Source: Anaerolineae bacterium (GTDB taxonomy: Bacteria > Chloroflexota > Anaerolineae > 4572-78 > J111). Taken from it: a stretch of DNA of 64,000 nt. The notes under the pieces are model-generated. The model made no database searches and was not told where the DNA came from. It saw only the letters and a list, made by a program, of their open reading frames with translations. Shown piece by piece: positions 9,615 through 18,898 of this stretch (within the stretch, counting starts at the first letter, position 1; the number at the start of each line of letters is the position of its first letter). Location of the stretch: positions 24,895 to 88,894 of the forward strand of contig JAJVIM010000016.1 in NCBI GenBank assembly GCA_022071955.1, in the 5' to 3' direction. The translations under genes were made by a program, and so were the position numbers.

Positions 9615-9647
9615 CCCCTCACCCCCCGCTTTGCGGGGGGTGAGGGG
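9615..9647. terminator. C/G-tract hairpin, 15-bp stem
   Basis: Left arm 9615-9629 and right arm 9633-9647 pair perfectly around a TTT loop. The stem is C-rich on one strand and G-rich on the other. It sits between the lpdA stop codon and the palindrome at 9561-9599. At 9666-9677, directly abutting the lpdA stop codon, lies CTGAGTAGTTAC, which matches the terminal inverted repeat of the 120-bp elements at 27734 and 60654. Confidence 0.55.
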
Positions 9648-9677
9648 GTCGGGGGGTGAGGGGGGCTGAGTAGTTAC

Positions 9678-11042
9678 TTATCTTTTGATATGAACGGCCA
9701 TGCCCAGCGCCGCCTCGGCGGATTCTTGCAGCGCCTCGCCCAAACCGGGGTGCGGGTGCAGCGTCTCGATCAGGTCGGTGAGGGTGGCCCCCATTTCCAG
9801 CGCCAGCGCGGCCTCGCCGATGAGCGTTTCGGCGTGCGGGCCGATGATGGTGACCCCCAGCAAAACCTCGGAGTCCTGCTCGGCGATGGTCTGCACCAGC
9901 CCGTCGCCGCCGTTGAGCGTGAGCGCCCGGCCGCTGGCCGCCAATGGAAAGCGGCCGCTGATGACCCGGTAGCCGGCGGCCTGCGCCTGCGCCGCGCTCA
10001 ACCCCACTGTGGCAAGCTGCGGCTCGGTCCAGGCTACGTAAGGCACGGCCTGCGGGGCAAATTGAGCCGGCAACCCGGCCAGGCTTTCGGCGGCAACTTT
10101 AGCCTGCCGGATGGCCACGTGAGCCAGCGGCGGCCCGCCGGTCACATCGCCCACAGCGTACACTGCCGGATTGCTGGTTTGCATCCGGTCATTCACGACC
10201 ACAGCGCCGGACGCGGTGGTTTTAATGCCGGCCTGCGCCAGCCTCAAGCTGGCCGTGTTGGGCGCGTGCCCCAGCGACACCACCACTATTTTGCAGGCGG
10301 CGCTGGCGGTGGCCGGGTCCGGTACTTCGGTGTCAACCTGAACTCCCAGCTTGCGCAGCGCCGAGAACACCTGCCGGCCCGCGTCGGCCGGGAATTCCGG
10401 CAGCCACACGTGGCCGGCAGGCACAAAAAGGTGCGTTCGGCTGCCCAGTTTGGCAAACAGGGTAGCCAGCTCGGCAGCGATGATGTCGGCCCCAACAATA
10501 CCGATGTCGGCCGGGAGTTCGGCCAGTTCCAGCGCCTGCCACGGCATCAGCACCGTCTGGTCGTTAAAATTCAAGGCCGACAGGCCGTTGGGCGCTGCGC
10601 CGGTAGCGATAATGGCATGCTCAAAAATGTAGCGCTCGGCGCCGTGTTCAGCCTCAACATGGAGTTCGTTGTCGCTTAAAAACCAGCCTTTGCCCTGCAC
10701 AAAGGCCACTTTGTTGGTATCGAGCAGTTGGGTAATGCCGGCCGCCAACCGTTTGATCAGCCGGTTTTTCCACTGTTGCATCTGTTCCAGATTGAGCTGG
10801 GCCGGGTCGGCAGTAATGCCCATCTGTTCCAAATGGGGAATTTGCCAGTAGTGATGCGCGGCGGTGAGCAGCGCCCGGGCCGGGATGCAGCCCCGGTGCA
10901 GGCACGCGCCGCCGGGTGGGGTGGGATCAACCAGAATCACTTCTTTGCCCAACTGGGTGGCGCGGAGCGCGGCCACGTAACCGCCCGGCCCGGCCCCCAA
11001 TACCATCACCTCGGTTGTTGTTGCAATATCACCCACAACCAT
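9678..11042 (-). CDS. lpdA: Dihydrolipoyl dehydrogenase (E3)
   Basis: A 454-residue flavoprotein disulfide oxidoreductase that reoxidises dihydrolipoyl groups of the E2 subunit with NAD+. Visible are the FAD-binding GAGPGGYVAAL near residue 15, the redox-active pair in GACLHRGCIP (the usual C-x4-C), an NAD-binding GIVGADIIAAELA, the second FAD motif YAVGDVTGG, and a C-terminal His/Glu stretch HPHPGLGEAL that corresponds to the active-site base region. Its ATG overlaps the stop of pdhC by one base (TAATG), so it is the last gene of the pdh operon. Confidence 0.93.
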   Translation of the reverse strand: MVVGDIATTTEVMVLGAGPGGYVAALRATQLGKEVILVDPTPPGGACLHRGCIPARALLTAAHHYWQIPHLEQMGITADPAQLNLEQMQQWKNRLIKRLAAGITQLLDTNKVAFVQGKGWFLSDNELHVEAEHGAERYIFEHAIIATGAAPNGLSALNFNDQTVLMPWQALELAELPADIGIVGADIIAAELATLFAKLGSRTHLFVPAGHVWLPEFPADAGRQVFSALRKLGVQVDTEVPDPATASAACKIVVVSLGHAPNTASLRLAQAGIKTTASGAVVVNDRMQTSNPAVYAVGDVTGGPPLAHVAIRQAKVAAESLAGLPAQFAPQAVPYVAWTEPQLATVGLSAAQAQAAGYRVISGRFPLAASGRALTLNGGDGLVQTIAEQDSEVLLGVTIIGPHAETLIGEAALALEMGATLTDLIETLHPHPGLGEALQESAEAALGMAVHIKR

Positions 11043-12214
11043 TAGGCCATCTCCAGTAACAACCGGCTGGGCGCAGCCAGCAACCCGGTAAGCTGATTTA
11101 AAAATTGGGCCGCGGCCGCGCCGTCGAGCAGGCGGTGATCGATGCTGAGCGCCAGCGGCAGCACCGGGCGCACTTCAACCTGCTGCCCCACCGCCACCGG
11201 TTTGTCGGCAATTTTACCGCAGCCCAAAATGGCCGCTTCCGGCGGGTTGATGATGGGCGTGCCCTGGCTGCTGCCAAAACTGCCAAAATTGGTAATAGAA
11301 AAGGTGCTGCCACTCAGTTCGGCAGGGGGGAGGCTACGCTGGCGGGCCTGTTCGGCCAGGCGGGTAATTTCGGCGGCCAGTTGCAGGGTGGTCAGCCGGT
11401 CGGCATGGCGAATAACCGGCACCAGCAGCCCGTCGTCGGTGGCGGTGGCCAGGCCGATGTGAATGTGCTGGTGGGTGATGATTTTTTGGCCGGCCATGTC
11501 CAGCGAGGCGTTGAAATAGGGGTTGGCCCGGAGCGTTTGCACCACCGCTTTGATAATAAACGGCAGGTACGACAGCGCCACACCCTGCGTTTGGGCCTGG
11601 GGCGAAAGCTGCCGGCGTAGCGCCACCAGTTCGCTGGCGTCCACTTCTTCAAAAATGGTGACGTGCGGGATAGTGCGCCAGGCCTCGGCCATGCGCTCGG
11701 CGATGCGACGGCGCAGGCCGGCCAGCGGCTCTTCCCGGCTGCTTTCCTGGCCGACCAGCGGCGGCGAGGCGGCAATTTTTGGGGGCGGTGCAGTCTGCTC
11801 CCCAAAGCGCCGGACATCATCGGGCAGCACCCGCCCGGCGGGGCCGCTGCCGGCCACCTCCGCCAGATCGATGCCCATTTCGCGGGCCAGTTTGCGCACC
11901 GCGGGCGCGGCCAAAATTCGCTGGCCCGGCCCGGCGGCCAATCCGCCCGCGGCGGGCAGGGGTTCGGCGGCGGCCGGGGTAATGGTCACCAGCAGGTCAC
12001 CGACGCGGGCCATCTGTCCCTCCGGCACGTGAATCTGGCCTATCTGGCCGGCTACCGGCGCGGGAATTTCAACCACGGCTTTGTCGGTTTGAATTTCCAG
12101 CATGGGCTGATTTTGGGCCACCAGCTCGCCCACGCCAACCCGCCAGCGTAAAATTTCGGCTTCGGCAATGCCTTCGCCCATATCGGGCAGGGTGAAGTTG
12201 TAATTGTTGGTCAT
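11042..12214 (-). CDS. pdhC: 2-oxoacid dehydrogenase E2 (dihydrolipoyl acyltransferase)
   Basis: A 390-residue E2 with three parts: one lipoyl domain (1-80, lipoylation site Lys45 in EIQTDKAVVEI), a peripheral subunit-binding domain (about 100-140: APAVRKLAREMGIDLAEVAG), and the catalytic acyltransferase domain to the end with the SIDHRLLDGAAA active-site motif. Proline/alanine-rich linkers separate them. It transfers the acyl group to CoA as the core of the complex. It lies between the E1-beta gene (13-bp gap) and lpdA (1-base overlap). Pyruvate is the likeliest substrate; branched-chain 2-oxoacids or acetoin cannot be excluded. Confidence 0.92.
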   Translation of the reverse strand: MTNNYNFTLPDMGEGIAEAEILRWRVGVGELVAQNQPMLEIQTDKAVVEIPAPVAGQIGQIHVPEGQMARVGDLLVTITPAAAEPLPAAGGLAAGPGQRILAAPAVRKLAREMGIDLAEVAGSGPAGRVLPDDVRRFGEQTAPPPKIAASPPLVGQESSREEPLAGLRRRIAERMAEAWRTIPHVTIFEEVDASELVALRRQLSPQAQTQGVALSYLPFIIKAVVQTLRANPYFNASLDMAGQKIITHQHIHIGLATATDDGLLVPVIRHADRLTTLQLAAEITRLAEQARQRSLPPAELSGSTFSITNFGSFGSSQGTPIINPPEAAILGCGKIADKPVAVGQQVEVRPVLPLALSIDHRLLDGAAAAQFLNQLTGLLAAPSRLLLEMA

Positions 12215-12227
12215 GTGTCAGTTGTCC

Positions 12228-13208
12228 TTACTCGTCCATCGTTCTGAGAATGGCCGCTTTGACCCGCCGGGCGTTGGGCAAAATGGCGTCTTCCAGCCGG
12301 GGCACCGGAAAAGCGGCGTCCGGGCCGGTAACACGCTCCACCGGAGCCAGCAGCGAGTAGAGGCACAGCTCGTTGATAATGGCGATGACTTCGGCGGCGA
12401 CCCCGCCAGAGCGCGGCGCTTCGTGGACGACCACGGCCCGGCCGGTTTTATTGACCGAGGCGGCGATGGCGGCTTCGTCGAGCGGGGCAATGGTGCGCAG
12501 GTCGATCACTTCCACCGCCGCGCCGCTGCTTTCCGCCGCCTGCCGGGCAGCTTCGATGGCCACGCCGACCATCGCTCCGTAGGCAAACACAGACACGTCT
12601 CTGCCGGGCTGAACTACGGCGGCCTGGCCCAGCGGCACGGTGTAACGCTCGGCGGGCACTTCCTGCCGGATGGAACGGTACAGCTTCATGTGTTCCAACA
12701 GCAGCACCGGGTCGGGGTCGTCAATGGCGGCGTGCAGCAAGCCTTTGGCATCATATGGATTTGAGGGGACAGCTACTTTGAGGCCCGGAATGTGGGTGAA
12801 CGCCGCCTCAACGCCGTCTGAGTGCATCTCAGGCGGGCGGACACCGCCGCCAAACGGCGTGCGCACCACCAGTGGTACGGTGTAGGCTCCAGCGGAGCGA
12901 TAACGCATCCTGGCGGCCTGAGTGGCCATCTGATTAAAGCTGACCAGGGCAAAGGGCAAAAACTGAATTTCGGCGACGGGGCGCAGGCCGTTAATGGCCA
13001 TGCCCACGGCCGTGCCCACAATGGCCGATTCGGCCAGCGGGGTGTCAAAAACGCGCTCGGGGCCAAATTCTGCCTGCAAGCCTTCCGTTACCCGAAAGAC
13101 GCCGCCATTGTGGCCCACGTCTTCGCCAAAAACCAGCACCCGCGGGTCGCGTTCCAATTCCAGCGCCAGAGCGTTGTTGAGCGCCTGAACCATTGTCAAT
13201 TTAGGCAT
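12228..13208 (-). CDS. pdhB: 2-oxoacid dehydrogenase E1 component, beta subunit
   Basis: A 326-residue protein of the transketolase pyrimidine-binding plus C-terminal type. Seen are the glutamate-containing VLVFGEDVGHNGGVFRVTEGL that activates thiamine diphosphate, the E1-beta stretch RPVAEIQF, RTPFGGGVRPPEMHS, and the C-terminal EVIDLRTIAPLDEAAI. The start is the ATG at 13208 (MPKLTMVQALNNAL), with AGGAG upstream; the frame is open further 5' but overlaps pdhA. It forms the heterotetrameric E1 with PdhA, encoded 13 bp upstream. Confidence 0.93.
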   Translation of the reverse strand: MPKLTMVQALNNALALELERDPRVLVFGEDVGHNGGVFRVTEGLQAEFGPERVFDTPLAESAIVGTAVGMAINGLRPVAEIQFLPFALVSFNQMATQAARMRYRSAGAYTVPLVVRTPFGGGVRPPEMHSDGVEAAFTHIPGLKVAVPSNPYDAKGLLHAAIDDPDPVLLLEHMKLYRSIRQEVPAERYTVPLGQAAVVQPGRDVSVFAYGAMVGVAIEAARQAAESSGAAVEVIDLRTIAPLDEAAIAASVNKTGRAVVVHEAPRSGGVAAEVIAIINELCLYSLLAPVERVTGPDAAFPVPRLEDAILPNARRVKAAILRTMDE

Positions 13209-13221
13209 TTGTGGCGCTCCT

Positions 13222-14277
13222 TTACTCCAGTTCCAGCTCTTGCAGCAGTTGGCGGCGCTGGCGGGCCAGTTGCGGCGTTGGCCGGGCCAGGGCGAGGTCA
13301 AAATGCTGGCTCACATCCTGCGCCGGCAGCGACTCAAATTCGGCGACGGCGGCTTCAAATTCGGCGGTCACTTCATCGTGAAGCTGTTCATCGGCCAGAT
13401 CGGTGAGAACGCCGCGGTCAATCAAAAATTTGCGGTAGCGCCGCAGCGGGTCGCGGCCGGCCCACAGCGCCAATTCTTCCGGCGGCTGGTAGCGGGTGGG
13501 GTCGTCGGCGGTGGTGTGGGCGGCCATGCGGTAGGTAACGGCCTCAATCAGCGAGGGGCCGCCCCCGGCGCGCGCCCGCTCAATGGCGTCGGTCATGGCG
13601 CTGGTCACGGCCAGAATATCGTTGCCGTCAACCAGTTGGGCCGGCAGGCCAAACCCGGCGGCGCGTTGGGCAAAGTTGTCAATTTTAGTTTGCGCCCGGC
13701 GCGGCACAGAGATGGCCCAGCCGTTGTTTTGCACCACAAAAATGGCCGGCACCTGAAAAACCGCCGCAAAATTGAGCGCCTCGTTGAAATCGCCCTCGGA
13801 GGTGGCGCCATCGCCGACGCCGACTACGGCCACATGCGGCTCTTTTTTATATTTGATGGCGTGCGCAATGCCCACACAGTGCAGCGCCTGCGTGGCCAAT
13901 ACAATCTGAAACGGCAGGCAGCGGGCTTCAAAGGGGTAATCGGGGATGTAGCCGCCCCAGTGTTTGAGCTGCACCAGCAGCGGCACACCTTTAACCATGT
14001 AGGGCAGGCTCTCCCGGTAACTTCCCATCAGCCAATCTTCTGGTTTAAGGGGCGCGGCCATACCCACACAGGCAGCTTCCTGGCCGTTGAGCGGGGCAAA
14101 GGTGCCCATGCGGCCCTGGCGTTGCATCGCAACCATTCGGTCTGAGAAAATTCGGCCAAAAACCATCCACCGGTACAGGCTGAGCAAAGTTGAGTGGGGC
14201 AGGTTGGGGACATTGCCCACCACGTTGCCTTCTGGCGAAAGCACCTGGTAGATGGTGTCAGCAACCATCGGCGGCAT
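13222..14277 (-). CDS. pdhA: 2-oxoacid dehydrogenase E1 component, alpha subunit
   Basis: A 351-residue thiamine diphosphate-binding subunit. The ThDP motif is seen as GVGDGATSEGDFNEALNFAA followed by VVQNNGWAISVPR; the phosphorylation-loop region is YRMAAHTTADDPTRY. The start at 14277 (MPPMVADTIYQ) is chosen because AAGGA lies about 7 nt upstream; a Met six codons earlier would overlap that site. It is the first gene of the minus-strand operon pdhA-pdhB-pdhC-lpdA. No operator could be recognised in the 100 bp upstream. Together with the PFOR gene at 23-26.7 kb this gives the cell two routes from pyruvate to acetyl-CoA. Confidence 0.92.
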   Translation of the reverse strand: MPPMVADTIYQVLSPEGNVVGNVPNLPHSTLLSLYRWMVFGRIFSDRMVAMQRQGRMGTFAPLNGQEAACVGMAAPLKPEDWLMGSYRESLPYMVKGVPLLVQLKHWGGYIPDYPFEARCLPFQIVLATQALHCVGIAHAIKYKKEPHVAVVGVGDGATSEGDFNEALNFAAVFQVPAIFVVQNNGWAISVPRRAQTKIDNFAQRAAGFGLPAQLVDGNDILAVTSAMTDAIERARAGGGPSLIEAVTYRMAAHTTADDPTRYQPPEELALWAGRDPLRRYRKFLIDRGVLTDLADEQLHDEVTAEFEAAVAEFESLPAQDVSQHFDLALARPTPQLARQRRQLLQELELE

Positions 14278-14378
14278 AGGTATTCCTTTCGTCATTGGGG
14301 ATTGGGTTAGAATTTGAGTGTAACAGAAAAAAGGGAGCCTCACAACTTTTTGCCGGGCATGTTGGCCGCGGCTGCCAA

Positions 14379-16658
14379 TCAGGGTAAATCGGGGTTGGTG
14401 GCGGTGAGCGGCAATTTTACCCAAAATGTGCTGCCCTGGCCGGCCCCGGCCGATTCCACCCAAATCTGGCCGCCGTGGAGTTCAACCACCCGTTTGGCCA
14501 GCGCCAGTCCCACCCCGGAGCCTTCGGTGTCGGTGTCTAGCCGGTCAAACAGGTTGAAAATGCGGTGGTGGTAGCGCGGGTCAATGCCGATGCCGTTATC
14601 TTTAACGTAGCAAACTGCAAAATTACCCTCAATTCGACCGCCAATTTTGATGGTTGGGTTGGGTTCGGTACCCATAAATTTTACGGCGTTATCAATCAGA
14701 TTTTGAAATACCTGCGACAGCCGGGCGCGGTCGCCGACAACTGTGGGCATATCGTGGCTAACGTACACTTTGGCCGCGCGGACATTGATCGAGCCGGCTA
14801 CCATTGAGATTGCTTCGCGAATCATTTCGCTGAGGGGGATGGTTTCACGGAGCGATGGCAGGCGGCCAATCCGCGAGATTTCCAGCAAATCATCGACCAG
14901 TTGTTTCATTTTTTTGGCCGCGGCCCGAATAAATTTGATATTCTGCTCAAATCGCTCAGAGGCGTTGTTGGCCGCATCTTTTTCCAGCAGCGTTAAAAAG
15001 CCCTGAATGGTGATGAGCGGGCTTTTTAAATCGTGGGAAATGGTGTAGGTCATGCGTTCCAGCTCGGTATTTTTGGTTTCAAGCTGGCTGATCAGGCGTT
15101 CGCGCTCGGTTTCTATTAATTTTTGGCGGGTAATATCCTGCACGTGAGAAATAAAATAGAGCGGTTGGCCAAATGAGTCTCTCACCAGCGAGGTGGAGGC
15201 GTTGGCCCAAACAACGTATCCCTGTTTATGAATGTAGCGTTTTTCAAAGGTAATGTGATCGGTTTTGCCGGCCAGGCTGCCTTCGACAAATTCCAGAGGC
15301 AGATCGACATCCTGAGGATGGGTGACATCGTTTACGTTGAGCCGTTCCAACTCGTCGCGGTTGTAGCCCAAAATCTGGCACATGCGGTTGTTGGCCCGCA
15401 GCAGCCGGCCCTCGAGGTCTATCAACCACACGCCGATGTTGGCATTTTCAAACGCCAGCCGAAAGCGCTCCTCGCTTTCCTCCAAAGCCTGTTCATTTTT
15501 TTTCCGAAAAGTTATATCTCTGAGCGTGCAGATCAAAACCAGCGGCCGGCCAAACTTGTCAAAAATGGGCTTGGCCGAGGCTTCGATGGGGATGGTTTTG
15601 CCGCTTTTGGTGATGCCCGTCACCTCGCCAAAAAACTCGCCGGTTTCTTTGATTTTGGCCAGAATTCGTTCGGTTGAGTCAATATCGCTTTGGGGCAAAT
15701 GGATAAAACTGACGGGCCGGCCCACCGCCTCCGAGGCCGAATAGCCAAAAATGTCTCTGGCTTTGCCCGTCCAGCGCTGAATTTTGCCGCTCAAATCGGT
15801 AACAATAATAGCGCTGGGCATTTGCTGAAGAATTTGGTCGGAGAGAAGCAGGTTGGCCTCGGCCTGTTTGCGTTCGGTAATGTCGCTGCCAACGGCCTGA
15901 TATTCCCGGTCATTGAGCGAATCATCAAAAATGGCCTGGCAAGTCCACTGCAGCCAGCGAACTTCGTGGGTGGGCGTGACAACCTGATGCACAAAATTGC
16001 CAACCGGCGCATCGGGAGTTAACGCTTCAACCTGCCGCCGTATCCGTTGTTGGTCGACTTTGGGGGCGTACTGCAAAAAATTTGAGCCGATCAAATCAAT
16101 TCTACTTTTGTTAAAATAGGCGCAGTAAGCCGCGTTAACGTAGGTCAGAGTTCCATCGGCCAGAAAGCGGCAAACCAATGCCGGTATATCTTCGATCATG
16201 GTGCGGAAACGATCTGGTTTTTCTGTTGTTGTGCCGTTAGCGGTAATTTTGGCAGCCACATGGTTTTGGCCGGGTGAGGGCCGGGTGAGGGCCAGTTCTA
16301 CGGCGGTGAACAGTTCCTGTTCCGTAAACGGTTTGGGGATATAGCCGGCGGGGATGGTTTTTTTTGCCCGCTGGAAGGTGGTGGGGTCGGTGTGGCCGGT
16401 GATAAAAATTACCGGCGTTCCAAAGCGGCGGTTGATTTGCCGGGCAGCCTCAATCCCATCCATTTTGCCGGGCAGGCCAATATCCATTAACACCAGGTCT
16501 GGTGCGTGCCGGCGGATTTTATCGATGGCTTCAGCCCCGGATGCCGCCAGCTCTGGAACGGTATAGCCCATGAGTTGCAGCGATTGCCGGATGCTCAAGG
16601 CTACTGTAATTTCGTCTTCTACAACAATAATTCTGGCCTGAGACGTCGTTGTGCTCAT
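14379..16658 (-). CDS. Hybrid sensor kinase: receiver-PAS-PAS-PAS-histidine kinase
   Basis: A 759-residue cytoplasmic kinase. The N-terminal receiver domain (about 8-125: VVEDEITVAL, LVLMDIGLPGKMDG, YIPKPF) is followed by three PAS domains (about 150-275, 280-400, 405-530; the last two carry the PAC ending ITFRKKNEQ or ITRQKLIET), then HisKA with phosphoacceptor His542 in TISHDLKSPL and a HATPase with DNGIGIDP and GSGVGLALAKRVV. The receiver-first order suggests that another kinase controls this one. It lies 101 bp upstream of pdhA on the same strand, but common transcription is not established. Confidence 0.9.
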   Translation of the reverse strand: MSTTTSQARIIVVEDEITVALSIRQSLQLMGYTVPELAASGAEAIDKIRRHAPDLVLMDIGLPGKMDGIEAARQINRRFGTPVIFITGHTDPTTFQRAKKTIPAGYIPKPFTEQELFTAVELALTRPSPGQNHVAAKITANGTTTEKPDRFRTMIEDIPALVCRFLADGTLTYVNAAYCAYFNKSRIDLIGSNFLQYAPKVDQQRIRRQVEALTPDAPVGNFVHQVVTPTHEVRWLQWTCQAIFDDSLNDREYQAVGSDITERKQAEANLLLSDQILQQMPSAIIVTDLSGKIQRWTGKARDIFGYSASEAVGRPVSFIHLPQSDIDSTERILAKIKETGEFFGEVTGITKSGKTIPIEASAKPIFDKFGRPLVLICTLRDITFRKKNEQALEESEERFRLAFENANIGVWLIDLEGRLLRANNRMCQILGYNRDELERLNVNDVTHPQDVDLPLEFVEGSLAGKTDHITFEKRYIHKQGYVVWANASTSLVRDSFGQPLYFISHVQDITRQKLIETERERLISQLETKNTELERMTYTISHDLKSPLITIQGFLTLLEKDAANNASERFEQNIKFIRAAAKKMKQLVDDLLEISRIGRLPSLRETIPLSEMIREAISMVAGSINVRAAKVYVSHDMPTVVGDRARLSQVFQNLIDNAVKFMGTEPNPTIKIGGRIEGNFAVCYVKDNGIGIDPRYHHRIFNLFDRLDTDTEGSGVGLALAKRVVELHGGQIWVESAGAGQGSTFWVKLPLTATNPDLP

Positions 16659-16781
16659 ACGCGGATTACCGTTGATTTCCCCTTAGCTATAAACAGCCCA
16701 TTTGTTAAATTTAGTGTATACTATGACCAGCCGAAAATAAGGCGCGCGCTGCTTTAAAGTTCGGACGTAAAGGAGATAACT

Positions 16782-18674
16782 GTGCACGAAAAAGTTAAAG
16801 CTCTTAAAGAACAATACCCCGACAAATTTATGTCGGAAGGTTATATTTTCAAGCGTATTCGCCGCGGCGATAAAATCTTTATCAGTACCGGCTGCGGCCA
16901 ACCGCAGCATCTGGTTAAGGCGCTGGTGGAATATGTAGAAAGCAACCCCACCGCCTTTTACGATGCCGAAGTGTGCCACATGTGGACGCTCGGCGTGGCG
17001 CCTTACGCTGACGAAAAATTAAAAGAGTATTTCAGGCATAACTCCTTTTTTGTTTCTGATAGTACCCGCGATGCGGTGAACAGAGGCATTGCCGATTACA
17101 CGCCCATCTTTCTGTCGCAGATTCCGGGGCTGTTCTATCGCCGACTGGTGCATTTTGACGTGGCGTTGATTCAAACATCGCTGCCGGATAAAAGCGGCTA
17201 CGTGAGTTTGGGCATTAATGCCGATGTGACCAAATCGGCCGTGGAAAACGCCGATCTGATCATTGCCCAGGTTAACGTCAACATGCCGCGTGTGCCGGGC
17301 GATGGCTTTATCCCGGTCAAAGACATCGATTTTATTGTGCCCTACGATGAACCCCTGCTGGAATATCGGGTAGAAGTTGATGACGTGGTGATCCAGCAAA
17401 TTGGCAAGTATGTCTCCTATTTGGTAGAAGACGGTGATACTTTGCAAGTTGGCTATGGCAGTACCCCCAATGCTATTTTATCACATCTGGACAACAAAAA
17501 ACACCTGGGGATTCACACCGAACTGTTGTCTGACGGCATTGTCGAGCTGATAAAAAAGGGCGTTATCGATAATTCCCGCAAAACGCTCAACCGGGGCCGA
17601 ACCGTGGCCACATTTTGCATGGGCACCAAGGAAACCTACGAATTTTTAGACAACAACCCGGCTATTGAATTTAGAACCGTGGATTTTACCAACAGTCCAT
17701 CGGTTATTTCCCGGCAAGACAACATGATTGCCATTAATAGCGCGTTGGAGGTAGACCTTACCGGCCAGGCCACCTCGGAGTCAATTGGCCGCTCCTTTTT
17801 TAGGGGCATTGGCGGCCAGGCCGATTTTATGCGCGGCGCTGTTTGGGCCAGAAACGGCAAAAGTATTTTGGCGCTGCCCTCCACCGCCCAAAATGGCGAG
17901 GTTTCTCGGATTGTGCCGCTGCTGGAACAGGGCGCGGCCATTACGTTTAACCGGGGTGACATTCATTACATTGTCACCGAATTTGGGATTGCTTATCTCC
18001 ACGGCAAAAATATCCGGGAACGAGCGATGGAACTGATTTCAATTGCGCACCCCAGATTTCGGCCGTGGCTGGTTGAAGAAGCCAAAAAACTCAATTTTAT
18101 CTACGGCGATCAGGCTTTTATTGCCGGCAAAGGCGGCGAATACCCGGAACACATTGAAACGTACCGCACTGTAAAATCCGGCGAAGAAATATTGCTGCGG
18201 CCGGTAAAAATCAGCGATGAGCCACTGTTAAAAGACTTTTTCTACTCTCTGTCTGATGAAAGTTTGCAGCGGCGTTTTATGTCTATGAAAAAAAGCATTC
18301 CCCACGCCCGGCTGCAAGAACTGGTCGTCATCGATTATACCCGCGAGATGGTTATTTTGGCCGTGCATACCGTTGAAGAAATTGAAGAAGTGATTGGTAT
18401 TGGCCAGTATAGTATTGACGAAGTATCTCACACGGCCGATGTGGCCTTTGCCGTTCGGGATGAGTGGCAAGGCAAAGGGATTGGCACGGAACTGCTTAAA
18501 TTCTTAACCACGTTAGCCAAAAAACGTGGTTTGCTTGGCTTTACCGCTGATGTCCTGGCCGATAACTGGGGCATGCTGCGCGTCTTTAACAAAATGGGAT
18601 TTGACGTTGAGAAGCATTTTGATGCCGGCGTGTACGAGTTGAAGATGACGTTTAAAGATGTGCCAAAACGTTAA
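16782..18674 (+). CDS. Acetyl-CoA hydrolase/CoA-transferase fused to GNAT acetyltransferase
   Basis: A 630-residue two-domain enzyme. Residues 1 to about 445 match the acetyl-CoA hydrolase/4-hydroxybutyrate CoA-transferase family, with GIGGQADFMRGA and EFGIAYLHGKNIRERAMELI in the active-site half. Residues about 460-625 are a GNAT N-acetyltransferase domain with the acetyl-CoA-binding loop DEWQGKGIGTELL, resembling the acetyltransferase part of Pat-type protein acetylases. The start is a GTG at 16782 with AAAGGAG 6 nt upstream. The protein could link acyl-CoA/acetate exchange to protein acetylation. Such fusions are known from other phyla, but the acceptor is unknown. Confidence 0.85.
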   Translation: MHEKVKALKEQYPDKFMSEGYIFKRIRRGDKIFISTGCGQPQHLVKALVEYVESNPTAFYDAEVCHMWTLGVAPYADEKLKEYFRHNSFFVSDSTRDAVNRGIADYTPIFLSQIPGLFYRRLVHFDVALIQTSLPDKSGYVSLGINADVTKSAVENADLIIAQVNVNMPRVPGDGFIPVKDIDFIVPYDEPLLEYRVEVDDVVIQQIGKYVSYLVEDGDTLQVGYGSTPNAILSHLDNKKHLGIHTELLSDGIVELIKKGVIDNSRKTLNRGRTVATFCMGTKETYEFLDNNPAIEFRTVDFTNSPSVISRQDNMIAINSALEVDLTGQATSESIGRSFFRGIGGQADFMRGAVWARNGKSILALPSTAQNGEVSRIVPLLEQGAAITFNRGDIHYIVTEFGIAYLHGKNIRERAMELISIAHPRFRPWLVEEAKKLNFIYGDQAFIAGKGGEYPEHIETYRTVKSGEEILLRPVKISDEPLLKDFFYSLSDESLQRRFMSMKKSIPHARLQELVVIDYTREMVILAVHTVEEIEEVIGIGQYSIDEVSHTADVAFAVRDEWQGKGIGTELLKFLTTLAKKRGLLGFTADVLADNWGMLRVFNKMGFDVEKHFDAGVYELKMTFKDVPKR

Positions 18675-18898
18675 AGCAAAATTGCTGCATCGATATTTTT
18701 TAACGAGCAGCCGGCCGTAGACATTTCCTGCACCAGAGTCCGAAAGGTTAACTGTTCTTCGTCAAAGACAATATGCAGTTCCTGAGTATCCAGCGTAATA
18801 GAAAAGCGTTCTACGCCAGGCAGGTTGCCAAGCAACGTCTCAAGCTTGCTTGCTACATCTTCCGTAAGCGATGGGACTCGTAGGGCTTTAAATTCCAT
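18671..18898 (-). CDS. Small HMA-like protein without the CxxC metal motif
   Basis: A 75-residue protein with the beta-alpha-beta-beta-alpha-beta pattern of heavy-metal-associated (HMA/copper chaperone) domains: FKALRVPSLT, GNLPGVERFSITLD, ELHIVFDEEQ. The metal-binding loop MxCxxC is replaced by VPSLTEDVAS, and the only Cys (STAGCSL) is near the C-terminus. It is therefore unlikely to be a normal Cu/Zn chaperone. AAAGGAG lies about 11 nt before the ATG. The promoter upstream (18968-19010) carries the same 14-bp dyad as the promoter of the PFOR cluster, which ties this small gene to the anaerobic regulon. It overlaps the convergent gene by 4 bp. Confidence 0.65.
   Translation of the reverse strand: MEFKALRVPSLTEDVASKLETLLGNLPGVERFSITLDTQELHIVFDEEQLTFRTLVQEMSTAGCSLKNIDAAILL

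Noticed and set aside
9407..9622. 71-codon open frame before the UGPase gene
   Set aside because: It crosses the long palindrome at 9561-9599 and has low-complexity composition.
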